Assembly (NCBI GenBank): GCA_035222895.1
Contig: JAVYIG010002219.1
Span: 186,001-250,000 of the forward strand
Direction of reading: 5' to 3'
Source of the DNA: Strongylocentrotus droebachiensis
Taxonomy: Eukaryota; Echinodermata; Echinoidea; Camarodonta; Strongylocentrotidae
DNA length: 64,000 nt
Below, piece after piece: positions 33,780 to 46,500 of the stretch. The translations under genes were made by a program, and so were the position numbers. Under the pieces are notes generated by a model, which saw only the letters and a program-made list of their open reading frames with translations, ran no database searches and was not told where the DNA came from. Position 1 is the stretch's first letter. The number at the start of each line of letters is the position of its first letter.

Positions 33780-34956
33780 ATTCATCTAATATTCCCCTTT
33801 CTCTTCTCCCCTCAATAATCTGTACATCTGCATCCTGTCTATTCTACAATATCTTTTTGTTTCAAACAAGTACAGTACCACGAAACAAAACGCATGTGTG
33901 TAGAATAGAATAAATAATTGTATTTACATCTCAAATCATCATACATTCTTTAAAAGCTTTTCTTAAAACATTTCCTTGAGCTTTTCAGTCACGTTAGCTC
34001 CAGCCTATCTTAACTTTCGTCTTTTCAATCGTGTTCTGACGCAAAGGGACCTGTGTCGACCTATGAGGTCAGAACCGTCTGTCACGTGACCTACCAACTC
34101 CCTTCCCGCCTGAAATCCACTACCCAAAGCAAACCTTCCAATCAGGATCACAAACAGACTTAATCGCAGAAAACACTCCAAACGACTTCCATTTCCAAGA
34201 CGAAGAAAGATGTTGAATTCTAACCAGTCAAGGAAATTCTGGGACTTTGTAAGCATGTCTGGATGTCTGTAAGGACCTGACAGTCAGGTGGCTTGAGGCG
34301 TGGGTTCCTACAGTACTAAAGGACTTGATAAAATCACTCAATAATTGGTGTGATCAGACGCTTTTCAAACTTTTCTTTTAGCTTCCTACTATCTTTATCA
34401 TTCATTCTCTGGCCATTGCTCTGTTCTGTCAACTTTCTTAAGTCATTTCTAATATCATTCCAAAGATAAACTAAACATGATATGTAAATAACATTTCGTC
34501 ACATAAAATCGGCCTATATCAAATACATAATATTGAAATATCAAATAATGCAGTCGAAATAGCTTTTAAAAAATAGCCGATCAATATTCTTCTTGCCCTA
34601 TCATCGGCAATTTTTCCATCGATCTCGTCCTGAGAAACCCTTTTTGTTTTGGTTCGGTATTAAGAGCAACATATTGGCTAATATTTTGACCTTTTTGTCA
34701 AACGGATAATCAAATATATTAACAGCTTTGTCTTGTTTACATTTTGGACTTGTCGTTTCCTAATGTAGCATTATTCATTTTGTATCGACCATGCGATTCG
34801 ATGCTTTCCCTATTTTCTTTTTCATAACACCGTACAAGTTGATTTCATTTAAAATACTTCTGATAATCATTTCTACATTTCTCTTTCATCAATTAATTAA
34901 ACACTGTGAACAACAGTGGCCTTTGAAATTGTTGGTGTCAACCTGCTCTGAAATAC
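33236..34956. other. Intergenic region with CT tract; one compositional island
   Basis: 33630-33778 is a long CT microsatellite. About 33960-34290 is richer in G/C and holds an 83-codon minus-strand frame (34005-34256) with a hydrophobic stretch (LRLSLFVILIGRFALG). It has no splice context or family match. Nothing else is supported. Confidence 0.4.
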
Positions 34957-35050
34957 CTCGGTAAAAGACAACTTCATTGTTATGCTTAATTTCTGCAATT
35001 GAGGCCGGAATATTTTTCATCGGCAAGAATTCCCTCTCACAAGCATCAAT
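34957..35050 (-). CDS. Candidate exon downstream of the kinase stop
   Basis: Bounded by an AG acceptor (ATTTTACAG at 35051) and a GAG|GTATTT donor. It reads IDACEREFLPMKNIPASIAE and on without a stop, then HNNEVVFYR. Codon use looks coding. It could be an alternative 3' exon of the kinase gene, or part of an unrelated gene or repeat. Confidence 0.25.
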
Positions 35051-35156
35051 CTGTAAAATATCATATAAAATGTCAGCTGGTGAGCAGATAATGATTAATA
35101 TATCTTATCTACCTTACGCTACAAATACAATTTTATCAATATATCAGAGCACGTGA

Positions 35157-36111
35157 TCATGACAGGCACTTCTTCTGGGCTTTGGCGACGGCCTTCTCAA
35201 TGTGTTTCCAGGATGGACGAAGACGAGGTTTAATGTTGGTCATCTCAGCCACCAGCTCTCTCAGGATTCGACTCTTCACCACCCTACCCTCGATCCGACC
35301 TAGCATTTTGCCCACGGAGAAGATGTCAGTTTGAACAGACATTGGTTGTTGGTCTAACATGTATTCTGGAGCCAGATGTTGGTACAGGGTGCCATCTTTG
35401 TACTCCTCTCGATCAGCGTCAGGCATGTGGCGGTGCTTGAGGGGTATGGTCTGGGTTGACACTTTGCCCATGTCGATGATGAAAGCGTGCCATCTCTTAT
35501 CGCGGTAGTTCCACTGCAAGAGAATGTTGTTGGGTTTCAGGTCGTTATGCAGGAGACCTTTAGCATGAAGGACCTGTATTCCGTTGACGATGTCTGTGAT
35601 GATGCCGAACCAATCTCTCTGGGTGAGTGACTGACTAGGGTGTTTGATGGCCTGGCTGAGGGAGAAGACCGCACCGGTTTCCTTGTCGCCAAGGAACTCG
35701 AGGACGAGGGAAGGAGCACCGTCGATGTCAACGACGCCGATTGCCTTCGGGAAAGAAGGGTGGTCAGCGAGAGTGAGGTGGACAAAGGCTTCCATGGTCG
35801 TACGAGCATGGTTGGCCTTGATTCGCATCTTCCGTTTATCGGTGTCCTCCTCTTTTACCTGTACGCTTACGTACGGTACCTTGACGGCGACGGCCTCGCC
35901 TTTGTACTGCCTAAGGAACACCTTCCCGAACGCACCCTTCCCGATCTGATCCTCGTCATCATCTACCTGGGCGTCAGGTAAGAAGGAAAGGTCAGCGATG
36001 TCGATGGCCTTCAGCTTGACATCGGAGTAGATTCGCATGACGACGGCTCGTCCGACATAAGGCATGTCGGCAAACATAGTGTCCCTTTTCTCTAACATGA
36101 ACTCGTGAAAT
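35157..36111 (-). CDS. Kinase-domain exon (C-terminal, with stop)
   Basis: A 955-nt terminal exon, about 317 residues. It contains almost the whole catalytic domain: glycine loop IGKGAFGKVF, ATP lysine in VAVKVP, a helix-C Glu candidate in TTMEAF, hinge LVLEFLGD, catalytic loop LLHNDLKPNNILL, metal site IIDMGKVS, LAPEYM and DIFSVG. Lys, catalytic Asp, Asn and metal Asp are all present. HND replaces HRD, so the kinase lacks the arginine used for activation-loop phosphorylation control. DMG replaces DFG. LKPNN points to Ser/Thr rather than Tyr specificity. The acceptor is TTTTCAG and the stop TGA is at 35157. A shadow frame covers 35537-35809. Confidence 0.93.
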
Positions 36112-37440
36112 CTGAAAACGAAAGTAAATACGAGTTAGGGATATTATAACTTATAACATCATAACAAGTTGCAGTCTGTGATTATGTATACTATTATATC
36201 CATTCCTTTGTAGAAAACTTCCTTTCCTTCACTTTTTTCAATGTTAACTTCTTCAAAAATACTATTAAACTGTTAAAGCTTTTTGGAAGGTTTTACCAAA
36301 TATCAATCTCTTCTAATATTCGACACATCATGATCATCCAAAACGCAAAGAGATTTATCTTTTCTAAGCAGGGTGTTGCTAACCCTTTTCTTCCAATCTC
36401 TCTTCAGTGCGTACTTTTAGCTCAGAAAACAAAAAAAATAAAAGAAACAAAATATTCTCTCTGAAGACACTAATATTTTTTCCCCCTTTTTTTAACCACT
36501 CCCTTTAGAAAATTGTTTGATATATCTTTGTATTCAGAAATTTGTTTTCATGTAATACTCACTCGGAGAGTTGGTATCTGAGTTTCTTGAGTAGATGTTC
36601 TTGTTTGTATGTCTGGAATCGGAGATCTTTAACAGTCTCCTTCAGTTCAGTCCTTTCACGCTCTCCCATACTGCAAAAAAAACATAATCTTAGATTGTTG
36701 AAGAAAATTGATATATCTAGTCTGATTTTGTTCCGATTGATTCTAGTTGTCCATGTTAATGTTTTTTAAAGTGTATCTGATCGAATCGATTCTTCAGTGC
36801 TTTTTCTACGTGATGTACATAAATAATGTGGAGCATTCGTAAGAGATATTCATATAAGCATATATTTTGTTCTTAATTTCATGAATTTTAAGAATACACT
36901 GATAATTTCTGATAATTCTAAACAGATTGCATTAATGATAAAGACATAATTTCATGTTGTCCGATGGGCTTTTGTCTATTTTGATGATGGCAGCAAATGT
37001 TTGTATTTTTACATTTCTTGTGTTCCTACAATCGATACGTGGTTTCATCTATCGAAATGAATTTAGCTATGATTTCAGATAAGATATAATCATGTTGCCT
37101 TTCCTTGCAGCACTTTATTGTAAAAGGAATGAAATTACCTCCTATCGTCACCCGAATCACCGCTCTCGAGAAAGGGATCACTCGCCTTCGACTGTACAGG
37201 GTAGAGAACGTAATAAATGGATTTAAAAAAAAAAACACGATTTCACATATTCTTTAGTATAGCCACCAGTCGCATGTGTTTTCATCAGATTCACTGGTGG
37301 TAACTGTTGATTTATATCGTGATTATTAATTTCATTCTAATCAATTTGAATAGGAATTTTATTCGAGAACAATTGGGGTCTGAAACCCGTTGAGCCGACA
37401 GTAGTGCGAGAAGATATTATTTGCAGGAGGCCATTTCAAT

Positions 37441-37506
<66 letters not shown>

Positions 37507-40500
37507 GGATGATGATGATGAGGATGATGATGATGATGATGATGATGAGGATGATGATGATGATGATGATGACGAGGATGATGATGATGATGATGATAAT
37601 CCACAGCACTTGTATGGCGCCATTTATCTGTTTCAAACATCCAAAGGCGCCCGCTCCTCTATTAGTCATATACTACATATTTGCTTGAAAAGATGGGGTT
37701 CAGTTTCAAATCTTATTTTTACACTATTCTTTGAAATAAATAATTTGTCACTGTTACAAAACTGATCCAAATATCGAATTATAAACCAAAATCGAATATG
37801 AGATCAAAAACGTTCAGAGTCGTAGTTTAAAGTCAATTCGCATCAAAGTAACCGGAGAGGTGAAGACAAAACAGAAAACACTTTTTTTAACAGGGATATT
37901 TAAGTGGTGTATGTGGGGCCATTGAATTGAAAACCAAAAGGACATTATACCAACTTTTTGTCGAATATTGTGTTGTTTTTGCTGTCTAATTCTTTCACCT
38001 ACCATTTCTTCGAGATTGGCTTTAGCCTTTTCCAAGTCGTTTATCTCGAGTTTCATATGTGCATTGAGTTGTCTCATGTCATCAAGTGACTGGCACAAGT
38101 CTGTGATTGTGAGTGTATCCCCGACCTTTGTCAGTAGACCAAAATCAACGGCAGAAGTGTTCAGAGCAGCTTTCATCGCCTACAGATGAAACGGAGAAAA
38201 AAGGAGAAAGATAAGTCGGATTGATTTTTTTAAATCTGATTAGAACTACAGAATATGAGACTGGATGGATTATGAAGTTTCCATGCTTTAATTCTTTGTG
38301 AAAGTTAAACACTTTTTCATTTACATTCAAAACACGAAATCATCCAGTTGTATTCATATTTGTATATTCCCCAAAGTCTCGCACAGTTTCTGCCCTCCTT
38401 TTGCTGCTTTTCCTCCTTTCATGAGAAAGAACGGATCATAAAAGTTAAAAATGGATATAAAGTAATGGCTGGTACTATATAATAACGAATGATGGATAAT
38501 TCTTCAACAGGTGACAACTATTATTACAAATGATGTTTTTCTACCATCGTTCTACCGTATCTTGACAATATTACTATAGCACGTTCGTGCACAGATTTGT
38601 TGTGTTCTTCTTTTTAGTATTAACCATGATTCGAATAGACTTTCTTTACTATTTGAATTTCAATTAGTGTATGTTTCTCTTCAGAACCCCTGGTTATGAA
38701 CTATTTAATCCACCTGCCGAACATAATGGCATATCTATAGATGGAATCCACTGCATTCATTAGCTGTTGATATGTCTGACAAGCCTCAAGCAAGCTTTTG
38801 AGATACTATAGGGAACATCCTAACAACTCCATACTATTCCTTCGTAAAGGCATCACCCCATGCACAACAAGAAATGATCCTGGAACCAAGTAAAGGTTAG
38901 TTGACTTGTTTGAGATGCTTACCTCAAGCTTATCCCCCACCACCTTCTCTCTTGTCTCCGCTTCTGTTACTTTCACTTCGAGTACCTCCTTCAGTTTCTT
39001 CATCTCAGCGAATTCCCCTTTCAGCTCCTTCCTCTCTTTCGCCATCGTCTCCGCTTCTGCGGCCTTCGCCTCGAGTTGGTCCCTTATTTCGTTCGTTTCA
39101 GTTGCTTTCTCTTTGAGCGCCTCCATCCCTTTCTTTCTTGCAAGCGCCTCTGTAAACTTCTCCTCGATTAGATCGCTTTGCTCCTTCATTTTAGATACCT
39201 GCCCCTTAAGCTCCTGCAAGATGAGGACGTGTTTAAAATAACTGGGTCTTATTTACCCTGTGTAGCTTAATTTGTATAAATACTGCTCTTCCTACAGGCC
39301 CTGCAATTATCATTAACCCCAGCAACTGTGAGGTACCTTTATGTACCTGGGTGGAGAGTGGCAAATTTGGATTAATGTCTTGCCAAATTGTGTGAGTGCC
39401 GGGCGGAGATACGAACCCTCAACTCTTGGATTGATAGTCAATTGACTACAAAAATAAACCACTACTCCTCCAGATGAATTCAATGCTCATTAGATAATCT
39501 TAAGAAAGGAACAGACTGGTATCGTTGGGTTTGGTTTTATTTACGATCATAAAGTATGAAATACAAACATCATAAGACGAAAAATTAAATATTAAAATTA
39601 AAATGAAGATCGAGGGATCACCCGCTTCAGATCAAGTAAAAATTGATTTGTTCTTCCTCAGGGTTCCCAAGGTATCTACAAAAATTCGATTAATTAGGTA
39701 ATAAGCCATGAAACAAAGTGCGCACATAATATTAAGTATGATCATCATAACAACAACAACAATATTTTCCAGAAACTACACCACCCGCCTTTTCCACCTT
39801 AGCTTAATTGAATAGCAGTTTTTTTTTTAGAAGGTTCTATTGATTTTACACAAGATATAATATACTTATGATACAGATAACAGTTATTTTCTATGTATTC
39901 ATTTTTACTTCTTTCTTATAGACTGACTTTGAAATGAAAGTTGAGATCATCATTGACCATCATTGCCTTTATAACTAAGTCGTAAGTAAAACAATGATCT
40001 TTGAAGAATACCAGTGATAAGATTAGGTCTTAATGAAACTATGAATTGTTTGAACAATATATGTGTTCTTCTAAAGCGCTTTATCCAGTACAAGACTTAC
40101 CAAAGCTCTTTACAGAACAGATTAATCAATACATGAAAACCTACAAAAAATACGACAACATTATTTTGCCATGCCTCTTGAATGATTCAACAAAGGTTCT
40201 AGAACTTAATTCAAGTGGTAACCTATTCCATATTACTGTGCCACTGAAGTGAAAACAGCAAATTCATTCATGTTTTGAAGAAGACACGAAATAGTTTCAG
40301 CGTAGATGATGCCTACAGAATCCCGACAAACTGCCTTGTGGTTATTTAACGAATGTGCATAGTATGACTAGAGCATTTTAGATTAAAAAAAACAATATAT
40401 TTGATCCTTTTCCCCACCTGATTTTGTTTCTTCTGGAAATCCACTGAATGTTTAAGGCCTTTGTTACGGACTTGCATATCGGCGATATCGTACTTGTAAT

Positions 40501-43500
40501 CGGCGACCATTGATAAGCCAGTCTCCACTTTCCTTTTTGTAAGCTGAATTATAAGAACATGGGATGAGATATTAGTATTTTTATAAAACAAAACTGTGAA
40601 TTATAAAGTGGTTTGTTATAGACATTTCCTTTTGTATGTGTTTTGTATAAAATAACACTGTGGGTAAAGATTGAGTATCAATCAGATATAAAAGAGAGTG
40701 GAAAAGTTTGAAATCGAGGGAGAGAATAGAGAGGTTTTAAATTGTGCTGAAAAATATTAGCATAAAAAGTTATTTGAAAATTAAATTCGAGGGACGGAGA
40801 TGCAGAGAAGTTAAACGAAAGGGGTAAAGAGAATTCAGAGGAAGAGGGAGGGAAGAAACGAAAAGGGGATATTGGGGGAGATGGGAGAGAGGGAGTGATG
40901 GAAGAGATAGAGGGGGGAGCAGGGGAGACTGATAGACAGACGTGCACATACAGAGATATGAATACATATACAGAGAGAGAGAGACAGACCGACACCCATA
41001 CAAACAGAGACAAGACAGACACAGAGAGAGAGGGGGGGGGGGGAAGGGAAAGTAATTTAGTTAGAGAGGATAAGAGGGGATAGGGAGAACATTAACGAGA
41101 ATGATGGGGTGATAGGACTATAGGGAAAAAAGTATTGATAACTGCTTATTATCTTAGCTGACTCTAATCTTGGAAGATTGAAAACAAATTTCATACCTTG
41201 ATTTCAAACTCTAGCTCCTTGATCTTCTCTTCGGCTTCCTTCTTAAGTCCTTCCATTTCTTTCACCTTTTCCATGGCTGTCTCGGTTTTCTTAGCCAAAT
41301 CCTAATGTAGAGAAAAGGTTTACATTTAAGACTATTTTTTAAATTTAAAATTACTTTCTTTTGTCATTTTCTAGGACATGATTGAGCAACTTGGAGGAAA
41401 AAAAATATCATGAAACGTCATTTTGAAAATATATTCTCAAAATCAATTTTTGTTCAGTCATCAACACTTTGCAAATTATGCTTATTCTTTTCATTTAGAT
41501 TGATTCTCTCCATACTAATAATAATTTTCTTCATCATCAACAGCTCGTTAACTTGACTATTTAGTTCCATGACTATTTTATCACTCAATGTCAACGTGTG
41601 TTCTTTGTTCATTTTCGATTCGAGAGACGACGCTAGTTCAGTATTCGTTTGATTTGGTCTGATAGCTAGTTTGTTTTCTTGACTGTTAAGAAAGCATGTG
41701 TGTGCTTGTAAGTAACCAACCAGGGGACCGATGTCTTTAAGTCATCTTCGAGGGACTTTGGTAATGAGATTTAATGCCTTACTAAAGCGCATCGACTTGG
41801 TTTCGAACTCGGGACCTTCCGATCACGAGACCACTGCCCTCCCACTGGGCCAGCGCGTCTCCTCTCCCTAACCCTCTTCTAGCTTTTTTGAATAAAATGT
41901 ATCGTTTCTTTTTACCTTGCTCTCCTGTTCGGTCATTTGAAGTTTTTCTTCCAGTTCTTTTCTTTCTTTTTGAAGCTCGTCAACTTTCTGCTTGAGCTTT
42001 TCGGTGACACCCGGGGCCAAAGCAGGTCTAGAAGTAGATTTCTACAAAGATCAAATAGAGTTGCCATTTTAATATTAGTTATCAGTTTGTGTGATTGTTT
42101 TCTTGTTTTTTAAACTTTTATTTGCTTGATTGATTGACTTATTCATTGTTTTGTATGTTGTGTTTATGGAATTTTCTTCTTCATATTTGCGGAATGTCCT
42201 TACTATTTAGAGCAAATGATGGACAAACACAATTTCCTCATTCACATCCTGTCAGTGTTGCATGGTTTTCCTTTACTTCAATGAGCATGTATATTATTAA
42301 GAATGCAAGTATATTCGATGAATGATAGAATATTTTAAAAGAAATCTAACTTTTAAAAACATTAGGTGGATAATAATGCATTTAGTAATATTGTTAACAT
42401 CATAGAATAAATATTTATATTATCTAACTAAAGTAACACCATTATTACTAACGTCTCTTAGATAGTGAAAAGTCAAGAATCGAGGAACATTTATTTTCTT
42501 CAAACATGTATTATCAAAATTAACATAAATCGAAATGTATGTTTACAATGTAGAACGGAGGCGATAATACCTGAAAGCGCGAGGCTTGTGTTGAGGGCGT
42601 CATAATAATACAAACGCAAATAATCAGCATTATTGGGTATTATTGTAACTGTTATCATCATTCCATTTGATACTATTTAACAAAATACAGCCTACCTTGA
42701 TTTCAATCTCGAGCTTGATGTTTTGGTCTACAGTCTCTTTCACCAGCTTTTCCAAGTCCTTCACTCTTTTAGTGATAACCTGATTTTTCATGACCAGTTT
42801 CTAATTGTGATTTGAACACAAGGATAAATAATGGTATTTAATGAACAATAACTTTCTACACATACGTTATATAGTAAGAGGTAATGATGATACGAATGCA
42901 TTAATAATACAAATTTAAAAGACACATTGAAAGTACTTGATTTGTTTTGTTCATCATTATAATCAGCAGCATCAACATGCGCTCTTTTCAAAGTGATAGC
43001 ATATGGGACATTTATTACGCCAATAGTAGCATTGTGATCCATCATGATCCTCGATATCCTTATAAGAATATTGATATTTGAAAACCGCACTGCTTCATCA
43101 ATTTGCTACATATCTAGTGGAAATATACGGTATCAATGATCAATATTCCTGTTTAAAGGGACTGGGTAACTGAGACAAAGTTACCGGATCCCTTAAACGA
43201 TGCCTTTAATGTCAAATTGATGAAACATGCTCTTAACTAAGGGGATTTGGAGTTGAAAAGGCTTTTAACAACATTGCTTCCAGTATTCTATTTTTAATTA
43301 GTTTTTAGAATTTGATAAGCTATAAATTCAAACAGTAAAGCAATGACAAAGTCTTCTTTTACGTATTAGTGTATTCGTAATAGCATTGCTTGTTTTTGTT
43401 TTGGGGGCCATGGTTGCGCCAAGTTTATTCAATAGCTATTTTGATATGATGTTCTTATGGATGTATCTTCAAAATGTATAATCTTACCGAGCTCTCATTT

Positions 43501-46500
43501 TCGGCTTTGCTGAGTTTCTGTTCCAGATCCTTCTTGATGTTCTGAAGTTCCTCGGTTTGTTCATCTGGCTTTTCGACTTTGTCAGGAGTCACAGTTGGGC
43601 TTAGATTTGATTCCTGTAGAGGGAAGAGGTTCTTGTTAAAGTACTTGAATTGTTCTTGACGGCTACAGTACATATAACGACAGTAATGATAAATTAAAAG
43701 CTAATTATATATTAAGAGTGCTATATAGTCATATAGCATTGTATACTGCTTACTTATGATTATTGAAATCACTATCACTCGTGTTTGAATGCAGTTCTAA
43801 TGAAAAAGGTAGATGTACAACTTTCAAAAGGGGGTTATATGTGTAGGAATATTGTTCTACGAAACTTTAATTGTCCTATAAAGTTTAAAGCGTGGATCGC
43901 GTGTTTATTGTTATTAACAAAGATGTTTATAACAAACATGAACAATCTGCGCAGTAACCCATATACAGATATACAGTGATGAGACCACGATGTTGAAATA
44001 GAACTATAACTAGACATATAATACTTGTTTGGAACAAGTATAGGTGGGCTGGTCAACTAAAACTTGAGACAAAATAGAGCAAAAATAAGCGCCATACTGC
44101 TTACAAATTCTTAAAAAACAATATCATGTAGATTCATAACGTGAACTAAATTCACCTTCTATAGGCATAACACGCAAATTATGAAGTCTTTGACATGAGG
44201 CCTTTAATCAAAATTTTTACTATGATGACGTCATCAAAATGAAAAATGGTTACCACTGCGCTTGTAGAGAATTGTCTTAGCTACAACATATTGAAATTTT
44301 GAAGAAAATTGATCAATATTTACAGAGATACAATCAATTTTACATAAATATGCTGACGTCATAATATGCAAATTCGTATTTTGAGTTCCAAGGCCATTGT
44401 GATGATGTCACGATACACTTAATGGCCAAATGAGACATGAAATCATATTTCCGACTCATACTCTATCTAAATATGAAAAAAAATTGAGGATCCCGGTGCA
44501 TTCCAAAGAGCTATAACGGATTTTGTATAGGCATGTTTTTGCCCATATATGCTATGTATTAAAAGAGCTGGCGCGCACTGACATTTATCTTGAATTTACG
44601 CTCATCTTGTTCATAATGGTCATAAAGAGATAAACATGGTATCAAATTCCTTGAAAAAATATGAGAAATATCATGAAAGAAAAAAAAATGGCGATTCTAT
44701 GTTTTGTAATGGTGTTACGCGCGAAAACGCGCGCGCATGCTCGTACGCGCGATTTTTTATAAAATGCTTAAAATGACCTGAAACGTATGCAAAATAACTT
44801 TGAGACGATTTTGAGCATTTAATTTTTTTTTGCGCGCACTGACGCGCGGACGTACGCGCATGCGCGCGTTTTTTGACCTGAAATTGACCGGACGGATATT
44901 GACCTTGATCATGATAAATATGAATGAGAAATTACTTTTGGTTATGAAGATATGAACAAGAGTTGATTTTCAGAAAATTTCACAAAATGGCGCCTAGATG
45001 ACGTCATCAGTCAAGGTCAAGGTTGAAAACGTTATTGTGATTTCTCTATATGCCTATACATATGTGTACCAAATTTCAAGTTATTTGATTTAGACAATTT
45101 CAAGTTATCTTGTTCACAAAAAAGTGGCGAGAATTAAGAAAAATAAATAAAGAACTAGACATATAATACTTGTTTGGAACAAGTATAGGTGGGCTGGTCA
45201 ACTAAAACTTGAGACAAAATAGAGCAAAAATAAGCGACATACTGCTTACAAATTCTTAAAAAACAATATCATGTAGATTTATAACGTGAACTAAATTCAT
45301 CTTCTATAGGCATAACACGCAAATTATGAAGTTTTTGACATGAGGCCTTTAATCAAAATTTTCACTATGATGACGTCATCAAAATGAAAAATAGTTACCA
45401 CTGCGCTTGTAGAGAATTGTCTTAGCTACAACATATCGAAATTTTGAAGAAAATTGATCAATATTTACAGAGATACAATCAATTTTACATAAATATGCTG
45501 ACGTCATAATATGCAAATTCGTATTTTGAGTTCCAAGGCCATTGTGATGATGTCACGATACACTTAATGGCCAAATGAGACATGAAATCATATTTCCGAC
45601 TCATACTCTATCTAAATATGAAAAATAATTGAGGATCCCGGTGCATTCCAAAGAGCTATAACGGATTTTGTATAGGCATGTTTTTCCCCATATATGCTAT
45701 GTATTAAAAGACCTCACGCGCACTGACATTTATCTTGAATTTACGCTCATCTTGTTCATAATGGTCATAAAGAAATAAACATGGTATCAAATTCCTTGAA
45801 AAAATATGAGAAATATCATGAAAGAAAAAAAAATGGCGATTCTATGTTTTGTAATGGTGTTACGCGCGAAAACGCGCGCGCATGCTCGTACGCGCGATTT
45901 TTTATAAAATGCTTAAAATGACCTGAAACGTATGCAAAACAAATTTGAGACGATTTTGAGCATTTACAAATTTTGCGCGCGCACTGACGCGCGGACGTAC
46001 GCGCACGCGCGCGTTTTTTGACCTGAAATTGACTGGACTGATATTGACCTTGATCATAATAAATATGAATGAGAAATACCTTTTGGTTATGAAGATATGA
46101 TCATGAGTTTATTTTCAGAAAATTTCACAAAATGGCGCCTAGATGACGTCATCAGTCAAGGTCAAGGTTGAAAACCTTACTGTGTTTTGTCCATATGCCT
46201 ATACATATGTGTGCCAAATTTCAAGTTATTTGATTTAGACAATTTCAAGTTATCTTGTTCACAAAAAAGTGGCGAGAATTAAGAAAAATAAATAAATAAT
46301 AAAGGCAATTTTAACAAAAATATAAGGTGGTCTGTATTAGATACAGCCCACCTGATAAAGGCAATTTTAACAAAAATATACGGTGGTCTGTATTAGATAC
46401 AGCCCACCTGATAATAAAGGCAATTTTAACAAAAATATAAGGTGGTCTGTATTAGATACAGCCCACCTGATAAATAAATAAACAAATAAATAAATACATA

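Noticed and set aside
34005..34256. An 83-codon frame with a hydrophobic segment, possibly a small membrane protein
   Set aside because: No start context, splice sites or related family could be supported. It is noted only as a compositional island.
35640..35981. Plus-strand frames of 113 and 101 codons over the kinase exon
   Set aside because: They are antisense shadows of the kinase domain with no motif of their own.
37404..37765. Long open frames of poly-Asp, poly-Met, poly-Ser, poly-His and poly-Ile
   Set aside because: They are the different readings of one (GAT)n microsatellite inside an intron.
46301..46480. Short direct repeats that could suggest a CRISPR-like array
   Set aside because: There are only three units, adjacent with no unique spacers, in an animal intron. 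It is a tandem hairpin repeat.
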